NCBI GenBank assembly: GCA_016801845.1
Contig: CM028909.1
Location: 15,509,313-15,573,312, forward strand
Origin: Polydactylus sextarius
Lineage: Eukaryota > Chordata > Actinopteri > Polynemidae
Length of the DNA: 64,000 bases
Direction: 5' to 3'
Shown here: piece after piece, positions 1 to 14,100 of the stretch
Layout: each line of letters starts with the position of its first letter
How positions within the stretch are numbered: position 1 is the first letter of the stretch
The notes under the pieces: generated by a model
What the model was told of the DNA's origin: nothing
The model's input: only the letters and a program-made list of their open reading frames with translations
Database searches by the model: none
Position numbers and translations under genes: made by a program

Positions 1-2
1 TC

Positions 3-28
3 AAAAAAAAAAAAAAAAAAAAAAAAAA
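3..28. repeat. poly(A) homopolymer at the window edge
   Basis: 26 consecutive A at the left edge, inside a huwe1 intron beyond the last coding exon seen. It may be a microsatellite or the tail of an element cut by the window. Confidence 0.9.
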
Positions 29-291
29 GTGAGAGAGAAGTAATCACTGTGTATTCAATGTTCTACGAGATCAAATTTGAACTGTTGACAGCCTGACAAA
101 ATGAAATTCTATTCCCCTAGCATTCTCTACAAATTCAGTATAAACACTTATAATCTATCTTATTACATAGATATTAATTTGCTTTATACTATCACTGATG
201 CAGTCAACTGCAGAAATTAGATTATCACAGATGAACTTCGTGTAATCAGGGGATTTTGTGTTATCACAGGAGAAAATACAACCATGTTTAC

Positions 292-3200
292 CTGTCCTAC
301 TCTGCAAGTATGGACAAACATGAGGATGTAGGCGTGCGCTGCAGTAAGTGCATGTAGAAGTGGCGTTGCACGGGCAGACAACGTGGCGTCGGTGACGTGA
401 CCCGCGTTGGCCAGTTCTCTGAGAAGCACGGACCCACCAGGCACCTCAATTGGTCGGTGAAGCGGCTCCAGAGATGTCAGGATACTGTCCAGTTGGCACA
501 GACCTTCCTGCAGTACCTTAGGCTCATGTGAGAGAGTCTAGGGAGGAGAGTTTTGGGGGAAAAGTTTCAGCCTAAATGCAACAAACTGATGATAGTTGTA
601 ACTCTTACGAGGTTTCCCAAGGAATGCAGATTCAAAAAGAGTGTTTTGGCAAAATCTGGCACTTAGACATCAAATATATGCTTATGTGTGCCACCCAAAA
701 TAAATAAATAATAAAAATATCTCAACACTGAGCTTAATTTGCTCACCAGTATGGACTTGCAGACACCAGCTACAGCCTGGCATGCAGCAGAGGTGGGGAA
801 GTCTATGGGCAAGTTGGGAAGGCCCAGAATAGAAACCAGAGGTAGAAGCCCCTTCTGGTTGACAAACTCTTGACAGTGGTCATCTGTGGTGTTGTTGCTG
901 AGTATGGACTCAACAAACTTCATCTGTGAAATCACATGCAAAGTAAATCAATAAGTGATTTGAGAAATTAGAGGATAGAACATATCACTAAACAAACACA
1001 ACCAAACAATCAGCACTTACCACATTCAGGATATAATCCATTAGAGGAATGGGTATCCGCTCCTCTGTGCCAACAACCCTGCAACAATACATATCATCAA
1101 AATGACAGGCACTGAATAAAACATTTGAAATTTAGTCTGTTGACTTGATAAAATATCAGTATCAGAGTTGTTTCTCTGTTATACTGTGTTATGAACTCAG
1201 CGTCATACAGTTCAAGTGGCACTGACTGTCTGTTGCTCTCTGGTTCCCCCTGCTGCTGGCTGAACGTATGGAGGGCCTCCTCTTCCTCCTCATCCTCACT
1301 TGAGGCTTCTTCAGCAGCGTGGCTGGAGCGTGCTGGAGGAACTGCCACAGTACCATCTGCTTTCTGGATCGACGGTTTCTGGCAGATGTACTCAGGGGCT
1401 CGGCCAAGGTTGCAGATCTCTTCCAGTAACTGTAACACAGAGTTACCTTTAATTATCTGTCAAGATCATGTGATATTATTCCAGAGACTGCTCGTAATGA
1501 AATAGTATATTACTTTAATAATGGCAGTAGTAGCATCAGTCTTCAAAGTGGGTTGGTGTCTCATGAGCTCATCTACAGCACTGCCCAAGTTGGATGCAGT
1601 GTCACCTGAAGCAAAACAGATAGTATGTCACCCGAGCAGGTTCCAAACAAGAAAATGTGAATGAGAACACACACACACAGTCCAACTCACCCAAAGGGTC
1701 AGAGCTGCGTCTCCTTCGCATGGCAGGCAAGTAGTCAGGGGACAAAAGCACTTTGAAGAGGCGCTCAAACGGCTGGCACTGAACAAAGGAGTGCAGGCCT
1801 CTTGCATTCAGGCACAGAGCACTGAACACATTGGGAAGAGAACCCAACACCTCACGAGTAGCAGGAACCTGGAAAAGAGAAACAATGAAGAACATACAAC
1901 AAAAGTTTAAAAAAAGGAAGAGTGTTAAGGATGGAAAATATGAGCCAACTTCTATTTTTCTGCATTACCCTCTTTTTTTTTTTTTTGGTTTAAATCAGTA
2001 CTGGCATGCACAATAACCTCCTTCCAAACTGAAAACTACCATGTGTCAGAATCTGACTTGCCAAATGATCATGCAAATCACAAGTTATCAGTGAACGTAT
2101 AATTTCTTTGTAAAGCATGTTTTAATTATTAATATAGCAGAGTGAATGACACACTCATCATAAGGGTAATCAGCAGACTATATTGTGCACTGACAGCTGA
2201 AACACAAAAAAGGAAGAGGCTAGGTATAAAAAAAGTATACAAAGCTGGTGCTGAAAACTCACATCTTTGATGAGAAGGGCATGCAGCATAACATCAGTGA
2301 GACCATTATCCTGCAGGGAAGAGAGCAGGGATGGCTCCTGGAACACAAACACCGTCACAACCTCTGTCGCTATAAACCCAAAAGACAAGAGACAGAGGCA
2401 GAGGTGGTGGGAAGAAAAAAGAAATCATAATCCAAAACAACAGCACAAAACACATGTCTTACAAAATTCATAAAGCAGATAGTGAAATGTCACATTCAAC
2501 AACCTTTTCCAGTTGACAAGCAAATTTAGACACAAACTCTAAAATCAAATGACAGCTTAGTTAATCTGACACTTTTACTATCAGATCAACTGCTACAATT
2601 ACAGCTTCCCTTTTTTGGTTCATTGTCATTTGTGTAAGAGAAGCAAAGAAATCCAGGACATAGTTGCTTTATAATGTCATAAGTACTATCTAGCAATGGA
2701 CATTTTGGTGTAGAAAACTGCAATAGCTCTGTTACATGCTGTATCTTTACATAAAACTTGAATGCAGGACTCTCTCACTGACAGCATTTCTGCTGTGGTA
2801 GTTTGTCTGCAGTCTCCAAATCATTAAATCCACTCATATTCTACCTAAAACAGTTCAGATGATAACCTGCTCATTGCAGATTGGATTTCTGAATGTAACA
2901 AACAAATCAAACAATTAAATAATCATCACTTAGTAATTGACTCATTGTATAATTTCAATAATTCTGCTAATGGGCTCTAGGATATTATCATCTACAAAAT
3001 ACCTGAAGTAATGACAGATGAACTACAAGGTAAGCAGTTGAAAACCACTTGCGTTTCCACCCCTACATGCAAAAGATTTGTTGCAGTGTGTTCTGTGAGC
3101 ACTGACCCTGGCCAAGTGAAACCACACTAAACCCCTATACATGTGTGAGAAAGTGTATGTTGCATTGTGCTAAAACTTGTGAGACAGAGCTGCCGCTACT

Positions 3201-6200
3201 CCGAGTCAGATCTGTCTAAATTGTGTACAGCGAAAATGCATCATTGACAAATGTCTTAACCTGAAATGGAGTCAGTGAAATAAAATGTGCAAGAGAGCTT
3301 TTATGTAGCAAAATAAATAGGACATTTATTTTCTTAGTTCCGTCATTACCAAGCACAGCATAAACAAATTCAGAGCTTATAGATGCTACATTTCATTATT
3401 TTGCCCCAGGGTTTTCAAACCAATCCCTACTGAGAGGTTTTACTGAGGTGTTGTTGTGAACTCACCTAAGAGGAAAAGCGAAGGGCCATAATATTCTGCA
3501 TTACTGATGATGTGCTTGAGTGAGGTAGGCAAGGACCCATCCATTACTTGAGACAAAAACAGGGTGCAGACACATGCGTCAATAGTTGAAATTTACATTG
3601 TGAAAAATCTTGTGGCAATAATTTCATATATAAAGTACTTGATTTAATCCATTTCCTTACCATGGCGGATACCATCAGAGAAGGCAGGGTCCTGGATGGC
3701 TTTCTTCAAGAAATTTAGCATCGACTTTAACAGAGCTGCTCTCTGGGGGATACACTGCATACCTACAGAGACAGAATGGCGTTGTTGTAATAATATGCAA
3801 AAAGCAGTAGTAGATTTGTTTTGTTTTTTTTTGTTTTTTTTAGATGTGTACGGTGTTTACCTGCACGAGGCGTGTTCGCAACACTGCTCTGAGCTCGGTC
3901 TGCCTCTGGTCGGGAGCCAGAGGATGTTGATGGTCCAGGGCTGCTTTCCATGGCTACTTCCGACACTTTAAGAAAACATAATATTTTAAAACAACAGTCG
4001 AAAGATTATTCATAACCTGTCAATGTTGACAAGCAGCCTCGACTTTATATTTTAGCCATGACTTTTAGATATTCATTTCTGGAGATGGTACTCTTCCACA
4101 GGTCTAAAGGAGACACTACTCACTCTCCATGTCTGTGTCCATGTCCTCGGACTCCACAGCTGCGCTAGGCCTCTGAATCTTTGGCTTGATGACAAAAGGG
4201 CACTCTTTCCTCGACAGGTCCACCTCATGCTATGTATACAAAGTGATTTGAAAGGGTGATGTAGAGAGGAGTGAGTGAATCCAGACGTTTGGTAGATTAT
4301 TCACTTTTCAGCTGAAGGCTGTGGTGTTAGAATAGAGAAATGGAAAAGTGCAAAACCAACCTCTAGCCTGCAGATGAAAATGGAAAGGCCGCTGTGGGAC
4401 TGAAAGGCAGCCATGTCAAGGTTGGTGATGAGGTCCACAACTCGTACTGCTCGCGTCACAAAGGTGATCTGGTCCTGCTCATCACCCAAAAACTTGATCA
4501 CCTACGAAGTAGAACATTAGAAAGGTTCAACTTTTTGAAACTCATAATGACATATTGTTAGGATCAGGATATACCTTCAGGAGAGCTTCCATCATCCCGC
4601 AGGAGACAAGTGCTTCTCCTCCAGCATCATAGCTAGCCAAGTGGTAGAGGAATGAGAACAGTGCAGTGGCAAACTGGTGTGGGTAGGGCTCCATGAGAGG
4701 ATCTAGAAAACAGGAATTACAGGTTAACAAGCAGGCTTCCATTAAAACCGCCATGTCTACTTGTGCATCAAACAAATAACTACAGAAAACATTCTGACTG
4801 CATTCTCACCGATCATTGCTTGTATACAGTTGCGCACCAACACAGGCAAGAAGCCATGGTAGGAGGCAGTGCCAGTGCAGTCGATGATGTTGGAAAGTTT
4901 GGGCGTCCTCTCCAGATGGACAATCGAAGTTAAAGTGCGCAAAGATGCTGCCTTGATATCCTGAAAAATAGGATGAAACGCAGTATTTCAGAAAACGATG
5001 TTGCTGTACCGACAATGGAGAACTCGCACATTAAAATCATCTTAAATTAATCTTGCTGTGCAAACAATATCTAATGTCAGTTCAAGATAAGCGTTTAGTG
5101 ATAAACAACATTGATAAAGCAGAAAAGGCAAACCACTTTCTTACCACGAGCTGTTTGTCTGTGATCTGTAACACATCCACCAGCTCCTCTATCAAGCCAT
5201 TATACAGAATACTGTTGGCTGACTCTTGGAGTGCATTTGAATACACTGCACAGAAACAGAAAAAGTCAGCAGTTAAAATCTGGAGCAAACCCATTTATTA
5301 CTTTATCTTAGGACGGAGGATTCTACGCACCCAGTATAGAGATGGCATGCAGTCGAGCCTGCACAGCTTGCAACCTCTTCTTGTGATTCGAGAAACCATG
5401 GGCTAGTCGAATGTGTGTGAACAGCAGGGTCTGTTTGTCTTTAGGGATGTTGTACATCACTGTCAGCGACTCCATGATCTCAGATGGGCTTTCTGAAATC
5501 TGGAAGAAAGAGGACATCATGTGTATAGTGAAGAACGCACAGTATTCTTACTCCACTGTTAATGACACAATTCAAATCTGACAGTACCTTGTCAAGCTGC
5601 TCAATGTGAATGTAGTGTAGTGTGTTACTGCTCGTCTGCTGGGGAAATACAAGTTCAGAAATGATCAAAAAGAAAATAAGCAATCGACACAGAAATCCAA
5701 AAATATGTTAATTATATGAATTTGTAGCTGCATAAATGCCTTAGTCTTTACCTTTCTCTCTACTTTGACCTCAGGGCCCGGTTCAGCGTAAAATTCAAAG
5801 TGCAGTGTGGTAGCACTGGGAGGGTACTTCTGCACAAAAACCAACGGGGGGCAGCATTGTAAGGAGAGTTTGGAAACAGTGGTTAGTCTTATTTGGTAGC
5901 CCTCTTCTACAAAGATAAAACTGGGAGTGCTATAGCAGTAGTCAGTTAACAGAGACAGTTATTGAACATTAATCAGTAAAATTCTTACCGTCATAGGCAG
6001 ATCCCTGCAGCACTCAGCCAGACCAAAGCCATTCTCCTTTCCACCCCAGCTCTACAAAAGAGAACAAAGAGACTAAACAATAAAGCTCTTTCTCTTGAGG
6101 GACAGCTGGAATCATGGCAAGTGCAAAACAATGGCATTCACTAGACCTCAGCCAGGTGTTGCAGACGTGCCAGTAGAGGCGTCCTTTTGTCAGATCCCAG

Positions 6201-9200
6201 TCTTGTGATATAGTTGGAGCGCTTACTGAACACATAGAGCAGGTTCAGCACAGACAGGACCACCTGCATGTCACATGATGCTAACAAGGTGGTTAAGTGC
6301 TGCCAATGGATGGGAAGATAAAAAAATAAAAGAGGGTAAAAGTTAGTGAGCCATTTTTGTTTTTCCTTGGTAACATGTGCACAATACAAAGTGCAAGCCT
6401 ACCTCTATGGAGCTGTAGAGATGCCTAGAGAAGCTATACTCAATGAGCAGGGCTGTGAAGTTAAGCACTGCTAACAGCAGGGCTTTGAGCTGTCCATTGT
6501 CAGGACGGTCACACACCAGCAGCCATGACATATTCTCCACTGTCTGGCCTGCATCACACAGGATGCCATCAAAGCGGTCCAGCAGATCCACCCAATGGTA
6601 CAGCTCACACTGTTAAAAACAGATGACATCATTTTAAGTTATCATTCAAATAAACATTAGGTGTCCAAGACCTTGCCCCTTAGGAAAACTAATGTCAAAT
6701 GCTGTGATCATTAAGCACATAAATAACAACACTTTTGTTTTTGTAGCTAGTGGTAAAGCGTAACGGCTGTGACATTTTTAAAATTGGGGGAAATCAGTGC
6801 ATCTCTAGCCTTCCTGGTCACAGATGGCTGTGTTAAGTTAGGAAGAAAAAAAGTTTTTGTCTCTGGCATTCCCTAGGATTCCTAATTTTACATGTCAACA
6901 GAGCTGATCACATGGCAATGCAGTAGTTATTAACCTGTATTAATGCTGCTTTTGTCAGATGATTTAATGATGCTAAAAACTCTGAGGCAAAAGCTTCTTT
7001 TAATCCAGTAATTCAGTAATCATCTTGCTCTTATTTACAAAGCCACAGAATGAAAACCGTCTTGCAGTTAACATGTTGTACAAATGACCTATGATTAAAT
7101 CATGATTCAAACTCATTCCATGAATCTGCATCATGTGACAATCATGTGACTGTTTTCAGAGAATATTGAACAGTATTTTTTTAAAAAGTGTCAAATATCT
7201 GCAATACATTCTCATACTCATGATATTTCAGTGAAAACCGTGTCATTTCTCTGGGGCTTACCTTGCCAATGTTCCATGTCTTGATGTGCTGCAGTTCAAC
7301 CAGCAGCTGCTCATCACTGCAAGCCTTGAGCTTCTCTATAAGTATCCTGCAGTCAGCAGGCTGATTGGTTCAGAGAGAGCACAAAATAGTTGGTCAAGGA
7401 GAGCACATGGACCACCTCAATTTTTTTTTTTTATTAATACAGTATAGCATATTTTAGTGACACTGACATACTAACACGTTGAATTAGTATTCCCTCTGTA
7501 AACTATAGTTGGGGTAAAGCCACACTGCCCAGCAACATTTCTGTACCACGGACAAAAACCTAACGGTAAAAGTTTTCTGACTTGCTCTCATTAACATAAT
7601 GCCAGAGGTGCAACTGCTGTGTTACTGATATGACACTGCACTACTGCTGCTCAAACACTCACCACTGCTATGACTTTAACTGTGAAACACTTACAGGAAG
7701 TAAAGCCTTATTGTCACCACAGTGAGCAACTGACTGCCTAATCCTTGTTTTCAGTGCTGTTTCGGTATGCCACCATTTGGTAAAGGGCAAAATGCTATAA
7801 CAAGTAGCCACAGAAATATGGTGATCCAGGTGTGAGGCATTGACGGATGTTTGTGTAAATGTCAAACTTGTCAAAGCAAGCAACACCTTTGAATAAGCTA
7901 TCCTGTCATACAAAAAATCTTCTCATCTGTATCTTCATTACGGATCCCTGTCACATTAGATTGCAGAGAATAAGTTAAGCTCGAGTATCCAAACTACAAT
8001 CTCTTCAAAAACAGTTCTTATTGTACATCGTTATAAGACAATATGAGACAAGAGTTCGAAATTCAAATTTTTATTTCCTGGTATTAACAACTATGTGTGT
8101 GAGTCAATGTAAGAGATAGCACCTGTTGTTTTGTTTGAACCCGCCTATTTTCCAAGTGAGCAAAATATTGAGCAGGTGACTGTCAGGTGTTTCTTGATGC
8201 CCAGGTGTCGCCTTTTAGATTTTATCATTTAAAGAATTAATAGTTGTGAAAGTCTACTCTTAATTTAAGCCTTCAGTTTTACTTGCCAAGAGTGCGTTTG
8301 ATGTTAAAAAATAATAAACCAACATGCAGACAAGAGAGCTGTGCATGAGAGAAAAACAAGCCTTTTGAAGCTTTGGAAATGGGAAATTGATCAAAGCCAA
8401 ACATTAGGAGTAGCCGTGACAACAACATACACAGAAACTATTGGAAATACATATCAAACAGGTCAGCCAAGGACAACAAGAGTAGTTGATGACATTAAAC
8501 ATTCTGAAACCAGTGAAGAAAAACATCCACAGGGCAGGAGTGAAAGTATCACGGTTCATTGTTCAGGATTTCAAGAACACGAATATAGATGCCACTACAG
8601 CACATGCAAAACAGTCATCGGCACCAGACTTGAAAGGTCAAATTCGAATTTTTAAGAAGCCACAAACAAAACAAACTATTATGCACTGATGACAATAAAA
8701 TGAATGTTTACCAAAGTGATGGAAAGGCCAAAGTGTGTACGATAAAAAAAAAAATTTACTTGTGATACAAAATATACAAGCTCCTCTGTGAAGCATGATC
8801 GAGGTGGTTTCATGGCTTGCGCTTGCATGACTACTTCTGGAATGAGATCACTAATATTTATTGATGGTGCAACTCATGATAGTGGCAGCAGAATAAATTT
8901 CGAGAGAAATGTATTTAAACTAATAGAGAAACTTTATAAAGATAACGAAACAAAACACACTGCAGACACCAGGTGTTAGAAGCAGAAGGTTTTAAACTGG
9001 CTGAGTCAATCATCAGACCTTAACTCAACAGTGCATGTGTTACACCTCCTGAAGAGGAGACTGAAATAAACCAGAACTGAAAGAGGTTGCAGTAAAAGAC
9101 AGCAAAAGTGTCACAAAAAAATATGTGCCTGGTGAGGTTAGTGGGTTGCAAGAAAGGACTGTAAAACCAAATATTAAATGTTATTTATTTCAAGCTACTT

Positions 9201-9538
9201 AATGATTATTTGTTCCTGTTTTTTTCTCTTTTGCTCACCTAAAGATTGGGCAGTCTGATACAAAAGGTGCCATTCCTTAATTGTGTAACACATCTAGATG
9301 TAAATGCTAAGAAAATAAAATCTGACCCCATATTCACTCATCTATTTATTTTAAACTCAAACATCTTCAGTGTACCACAAAAACAAAAAAAAAATCACCT
9401 TTCCATTACAACAACTGTGAGAGGCAATGTAGGTGGAAATTCTGAACTAGTTGCGTTAGGAATAATCACACAGCAAGTATTATGCATACTCACAGCTTCC
9501 GTAGGAGTTTTCTTTAACTTGCTTCTGTCGACCTTCAT
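292..9538 (-). CDS. huwe1: huwe1, N-terminal part (HECT, UBA and WWE domain E3 ubiquitin ligase); runs off the left edge
   Basis: HUWE1 is a very large HECT E3 ligase that ubiquitylates substrates such as p53, MCL1, MYC family proteins and histones. Coding exons in transcript order: 9494-9538 (start ATG at 9536-9538), 7262-7360, 6403-6609, 6147-6299, 5989-6051, 5752-5829, 5588-5638, 5331-5499, 5145-5245, 4810-4960, 4575-4702, 4361-4501, 4124-4229, 3861-3965, 3661-3762, 3466-3546, 2263-2369, 1691-1868, 1514-1605, 1209-1429, 1021-1078, 747-923, 292-537. They total 2859 bp (953 codons, phase 0 at the last donor). The protein starts [15 protein letters not shown] and continues almost residue for residue like human HUWE1, including [35 protein letters not shown], an acidic [12 protein letters not shown] tract and the [16 protein letters not shown] block. 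This portion corresponds to the N-terminal armadillo-like DUF908/DUF913 region. UBA, WWE, BH3 and HECT domains would be encoded beyond position 1. Coding identity is certain; individual splice sites are by eye. Confidence 0.96.
2370..3465 (-). other. huwe1 intron, no recognisable feature
   Basis: This is the largest gap among the densely packed huwe1 exons downstream of the first introns. It is AT-rich single-copy-looking DNA with stop codons in all frames. I see no RNA gene, transposon or repeat array in it. Confidence 0.6.
6610..7261 (-). other. huwe1 intron, no recognisable feature
   Basis: This AT-rich intron lies between the exon beginning CELYHW and the exon ending WNIGK. It is bounded by an acceptor ending ttttaacag on the minus strand (exon edge 6609) and a donor gtaagc at 7261. 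Nothing else in it can be supported. Confidence 0.6.
8040..9440 (+). mobile_element. decayed Tc1/mariner-like DNA transposon in a huwe1 intron
   Basis: This is a relic of a Tc1-type transposon, inserted antisense to huwe1 between its first two coding exons. The + strand carries degraded transposase pieces in shifting frames. A block reading [13 protein letters not shown] occurs near 8803, matching the family pattern before the catalytic region. DNETKHT at about 8941 corresponds to the DNDPKHT motif that carries a catalytic Asp. SQSSDLN at about 9003 and HLLKRRLK at about 9041 match the third-Asp region and what follows. Frameshifts and stops lie between them, so no active enzyme is encoded. 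The flanks at 8040-8095 and 9285-9345 are imperfect inverted copies of each other (AATATG...TTTTATTT..), as in long inverted-repeat Tc1 elements. The outermost ends and the TA target duplication could not be fixed. The first huwe1 coding exon begins only about 50 bp beyond its right end. Confidence 0.75.
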
Positions 9539-10433
9539 TGTCGATAATCTCTGTTTGTTGCTCCTGTTGAGAAATGATTATGTACATCAGAGATCAATAT
9601 ATGATTCTGAATTTTAATGTTGATGGTACACAACTACTCCAAACATTTAACATAAGTCAAATACTGTACTTAATAATCTACATATTCTACTACCAACAAG
9701 ACAATAAAACACACAATTAAAACTTGTACACAGCTAGAAATGTGAAAAAAACTTACACAAAATAATTTGGTAATACCCACTTAACAGCATGTTCCAGTCA
9801 TGTTACCTGTAAAAATGACACAAAAAAGAACAAAAATATATCAATCTAGCAAAAGTGTCCCACATTCCACAATACACATAAGATATTAATTGTACACTTG
9901 ATAATCTGTTTAATCAATTTAAAGAAGGTATGATTTCCAAAAAAGGCAGTAGAAAACTGTTAATTAATTGGAGAGCATTCAAGTAATGACAGGAAGCCAT
10001 CTGATTACATGGGTATGTGTACACAATGTACAAGTACACAAGAGAGAATACAGACAATTGGACATCAACACTGAATCCTGACAAAGTACCACATTGATGA
10101 GCAAGGGTTGTGTATTTAGGTATTTTCCTTAAAGAAATTTGTTATCGTCACCAAATAATTGATTGGCAGTAACTGGGGAAAAACATACTAAATGAGTTTC
10201 GATTTTCTAGCCTGGACTGATCACAAAGCAAACCGAGACAGAGCATTGGCTATTTTCTAGCTAGCAACATACGACACAAAGTTAATTAAATTAGGTTGGG
10301 CCCTAATTAATATCAACCATACATTTAACACACACGTTTCACATACTTGAGTTTCAGGGGATACCTAGATAAAATCGACCACCTCGATGCTTTCCCTTGT
10401 TGACTGAAGTGAATTGACGCTGACAGGTTAAAG

Positions 10434-11135
10434 TTATAGCTACCTAGCTGACAAGCTAACGTCACTTTTGCTAACAGCATAACGTTATTTTACCTAATGT
10501 TAACAAGTCACTACACACATTTAGGACTGCAGTTACTGGTCATAAACGAGACTGGTTTGTGGGGTGACCAAATAAAGATACACTGAGATGCACAGCGTAC
10601 TGAGAAATCGATCGGTAATGTTTGCTGCGGAGTTGATGTTAGCCCCTCATAAGCTAACATTAGCTACCGGTAGTGTTAGCAAACGATCTCCTCCTGACAT
10701 ACTTCAAAGCATTTGGACACTACCAGACCGTATAAAAGTCATCCAAGTCACAAATAAGTCATACGTGTAATCAACAACAAGCATATCATATGCAACTGAC
10801 CAAAAATCAAACCGTTTTAGCCATTTGTGCCACAGCTGTCAATCCAGACCTCTCAGATTTACCATGCTGTCCTGACCTGACTCTTGGCAAATTTAGGTCG
10901 GTGCTGCGCAGGCCGCAACAGACGCCAGCATTCCCCACTCCTGCACCATCCCCGCTCTAAGTAAAAGTGAAACTGTGAACACCAATCGGTAACTAGCAAC
11001 AGTAAGACCGATGTACGTCAACTGCTTGAAACCAGCAAACGGTACTTTGCTAAGGCTCGGTGTCTTACCCTGGTTCCTCAGCTAAACCGCCGTAGCACGC
11101 GCTGGCTAGCAGGCTAGCAAGCTAGCTACCGTTAG
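10434..11135 (-). promoter_or_regulatory. possible alternative huwe1 first exon and promoter island
   Basis: This stretch has more CpGs than its surroundings and is dense in GCTAAC, GTTAGC and GCTAGC words. On the minus strand a consensus donor (CCAGG followed by gtaagac) gives an exon low edge at 11069. That edge could splice to the acceptor at 9563. No TATA box or defined start was seen. It could equally be an inactive CpG remnant or an enhancer. Confidence 0.3.
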
Positions 11136-14100
11136 TTGAGTAGCGAGCAGAAACGCATAATAACTCGCTGAATCATTGTCGGACGGGTCTAACGTGACAC
11201 TGCGAGTTTTCTTTTCAGTTTTCGTTTGAGTAGATTGACCACCGACTGCCGACTCTGTACAGAAGTTGTTGATCCATTCGTTGTATTATTTTCAGATTAT
11301 CCGCGCTTGTTTCCATAGCACACAGACACTAGCTGTTGGCAGAGTCATCATGACTCTGGGTAGTGTGCAAAAAGTGAATACCGTTACGGCTGAGAAAGAG
11401 CCACTGTTTATGGATGCAGTGCATATTAATATAAGACTACTGGCCTTTAGTGAAAGGGGGAAAAAATCACATTTTATGCGGTTTCTATTTCACAACAACA
11501 GAGATCTTACAATAACAATGTCCGCAGTATATGTCCAAAAACACTACAATAATAACAATGATGAATATGACTACATGATCCTTAAAATTACTGTCAACCT
11601 CACAGTGGGGAAATGCATTTTATGTGTGCATCATAACTAACAAACCACTGACCACACTACTTAACAGTGAAGCAGAAATACTCCAGCATTGAAACACAAT
11701 ATATTAATATTAATACAGCTGCAGTATCTGATACATGCGTAAAAGTCTACATATTTAGTACATATTTACTAAAAGTGGAGCACTAAATTAACCAGCTAGT
11801 TAAAGGAAACAAACATGCTTGTACCATGTTAAACACTGATCATTCTTCAGGTGGATTCAGTGGTTTTTAATTAAGCTACATGCACCCTCCCTCTGTTGCT
11901 TCCCACAAGAAATAGTAATCAAGTACTTGATTTATTCTTCTACAGTCAGCCTGATAAATACTTGCTAATATAGATGTTATAGGTTTATACACTTTTATTT
12001 TTAAGCAAGCAATTTAATGGGCCACACTACTCATATCAGAGAAACAGAGAAAGTACAACTTGTAAACAGTTAGCATGATTATTACTAACATTAAATTCAA
12101 CCAACTTTGAGACTCAGTTGCCAGAGCAGTGCCTCACAGTACGTCATATGTGATTCACTGAAGCCGTTGAAAAAGAACTATGACACTTTGGGGTGTTGAC
12201 AGTTCAGAAATGTCAGGCAAGCTGTTCTCTCAATTATAACATCTGAAGTAATGTGGTAATCATGTCCAATATGCTCTTTATCCAAGACTGATGTTCCAAT
12301 TCCTCTTCGCTGCTGACAGAGCGATCGTAAGCACTAACACACCCACAGAAAACAACCTACTGCACCAGGTCCCGGCTGATTAATCAGCCTTTCCGTTTTG
12401 AGATATTTTTTTTAAAAATGAAAATCAGTAATTGACTAAAAATAAAATCATTATGAATTTTATTCATTTACATGTTTTTTCTGTCAGCACTTACTGTATG
12501 GAGTTGCATCTCTTCACAAATTATTCTAAATGTTTTGAGTCTTCTTTCAGGAAATATTCTTCTAACTGACAGACCATGTTATATTTGTAATTTTTAGCAT
12601 TGTTTATATTTTTACCAATATTTTTCATACATACATTCACCTTTCATGTGCAAAATTCAAAGCACACTACAAAGACAAGTGGGAAATACAAACTCTATGT
12701 CACATAACACCACTGTATTGTGCTACATTTTAGTTGATTAATTCAAATCTGTTTAAATCAAAGTAAATGTCACCAAAACCATCTAGATAGATAGACAAGA
12801 CCACGGCCGACGTGGGTAAGATAAGGGTGAAATTTTATGGTTGACAAATGCGAATAACTTGGATGATTTGACAAAGAAAAAAATAATGCAGATGTAACTA
12901 ATTTAACTGCCACAGAAATCTGACAACTGCTGTAGTAAACAATACTTCCTCCCTTGTTTTGATTGATGGGGTGGGAGGCAAAATCACTGTACCCTATTCG
13001 CATTCACATGTTTCATCAGAACATTTTCAGTCAATGTAGAATATAGGTTAGTGTTACATACCAGAAACCACTTTGGTGTAATAGCTCTACCACTGTCATC
13101 ATTGGCTTGCTATATAGTTTCTTGAAAACTATCTGAAACATATAAAATTAAAAAAAAAATTAAAAAAATCAAATCAGGCATGACAGGATAAGAAAATTCA
13201 AGGGTCCTGATCATTGGTAAAATACTGTAACTAACAACTGTGCAAATCCAACCATACTGTGATAATGTCTATTGGTGTGTCATTAGAGAATCATGAGTCC
13301 ATTAAACTGCAGAATTTTATGTGTAATGATCAATTACGTACTCACACCCAAATTAAACCAATGTGTCTAACACCCAACTAGACCTGGTTCCTTGTAAAAT
13401 AACAACATATATCTGTAATCACATTCAGCCCTGAGAGCTCAACATACTGCAGCTTAAGAAAGCACTTATAAATAGCCAAAACAAGCAAATTAAGAAAACA
13501 TCAAACAACAAATGCACTGCAAATGTATGTAACCCAATCAAATAGATAAATACGCAGCAAATACACACAACACAACCAAATGTATGGCAAAACTTTGACA
13601 CATTCAAAGACAGAAACAGGCTGTGAAGGTAGTGCAGATGATAACTGAAGGATTTTTAAAGGAAACAATTAAAGCGGTTGTTGTTCAATGCATTGTGAGT
13701 TTGTGAAATCATTTGGTTGTGCTGTGTCTGCAGGACTTAAGTTGCCAAATTGGCGAAGATATTTCCTTATGTTGACAGTGTTTGTAGACATAACCTCTCT
13801 CTGCAGGCATGCTTTCTTAAAATGATGTGCACTGAGCTCTCTCAGCCATCACTAAGTGAACTGCTTGGTTCACTGCTTAGTTATTGTTGTGTTCCAGAAC
13901 AAATCAAAATAGTATGCAGCATTCTTTACAACAAGTAATCTCTTTCTGTTGTCATGTAATTACAATGGACACTGACTGAGAGGGTGACATCGACCAATGA
14001 GGATGCGGAGGGGTACCACAAATTCAAGTTATTCAGTTTACCCGTTTATTGAAATACTTTTGGCTGTTTTCATAAAGATACATCACAACTTGCTTCCAAA

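Noticed and set aside
8341..8979. Three + strand ORFs between the first huwe1 coding exons as possible genes
   Set aside because: They are fragments of a decayed Tc1-like transposase interrupted by stops and frameshifts.
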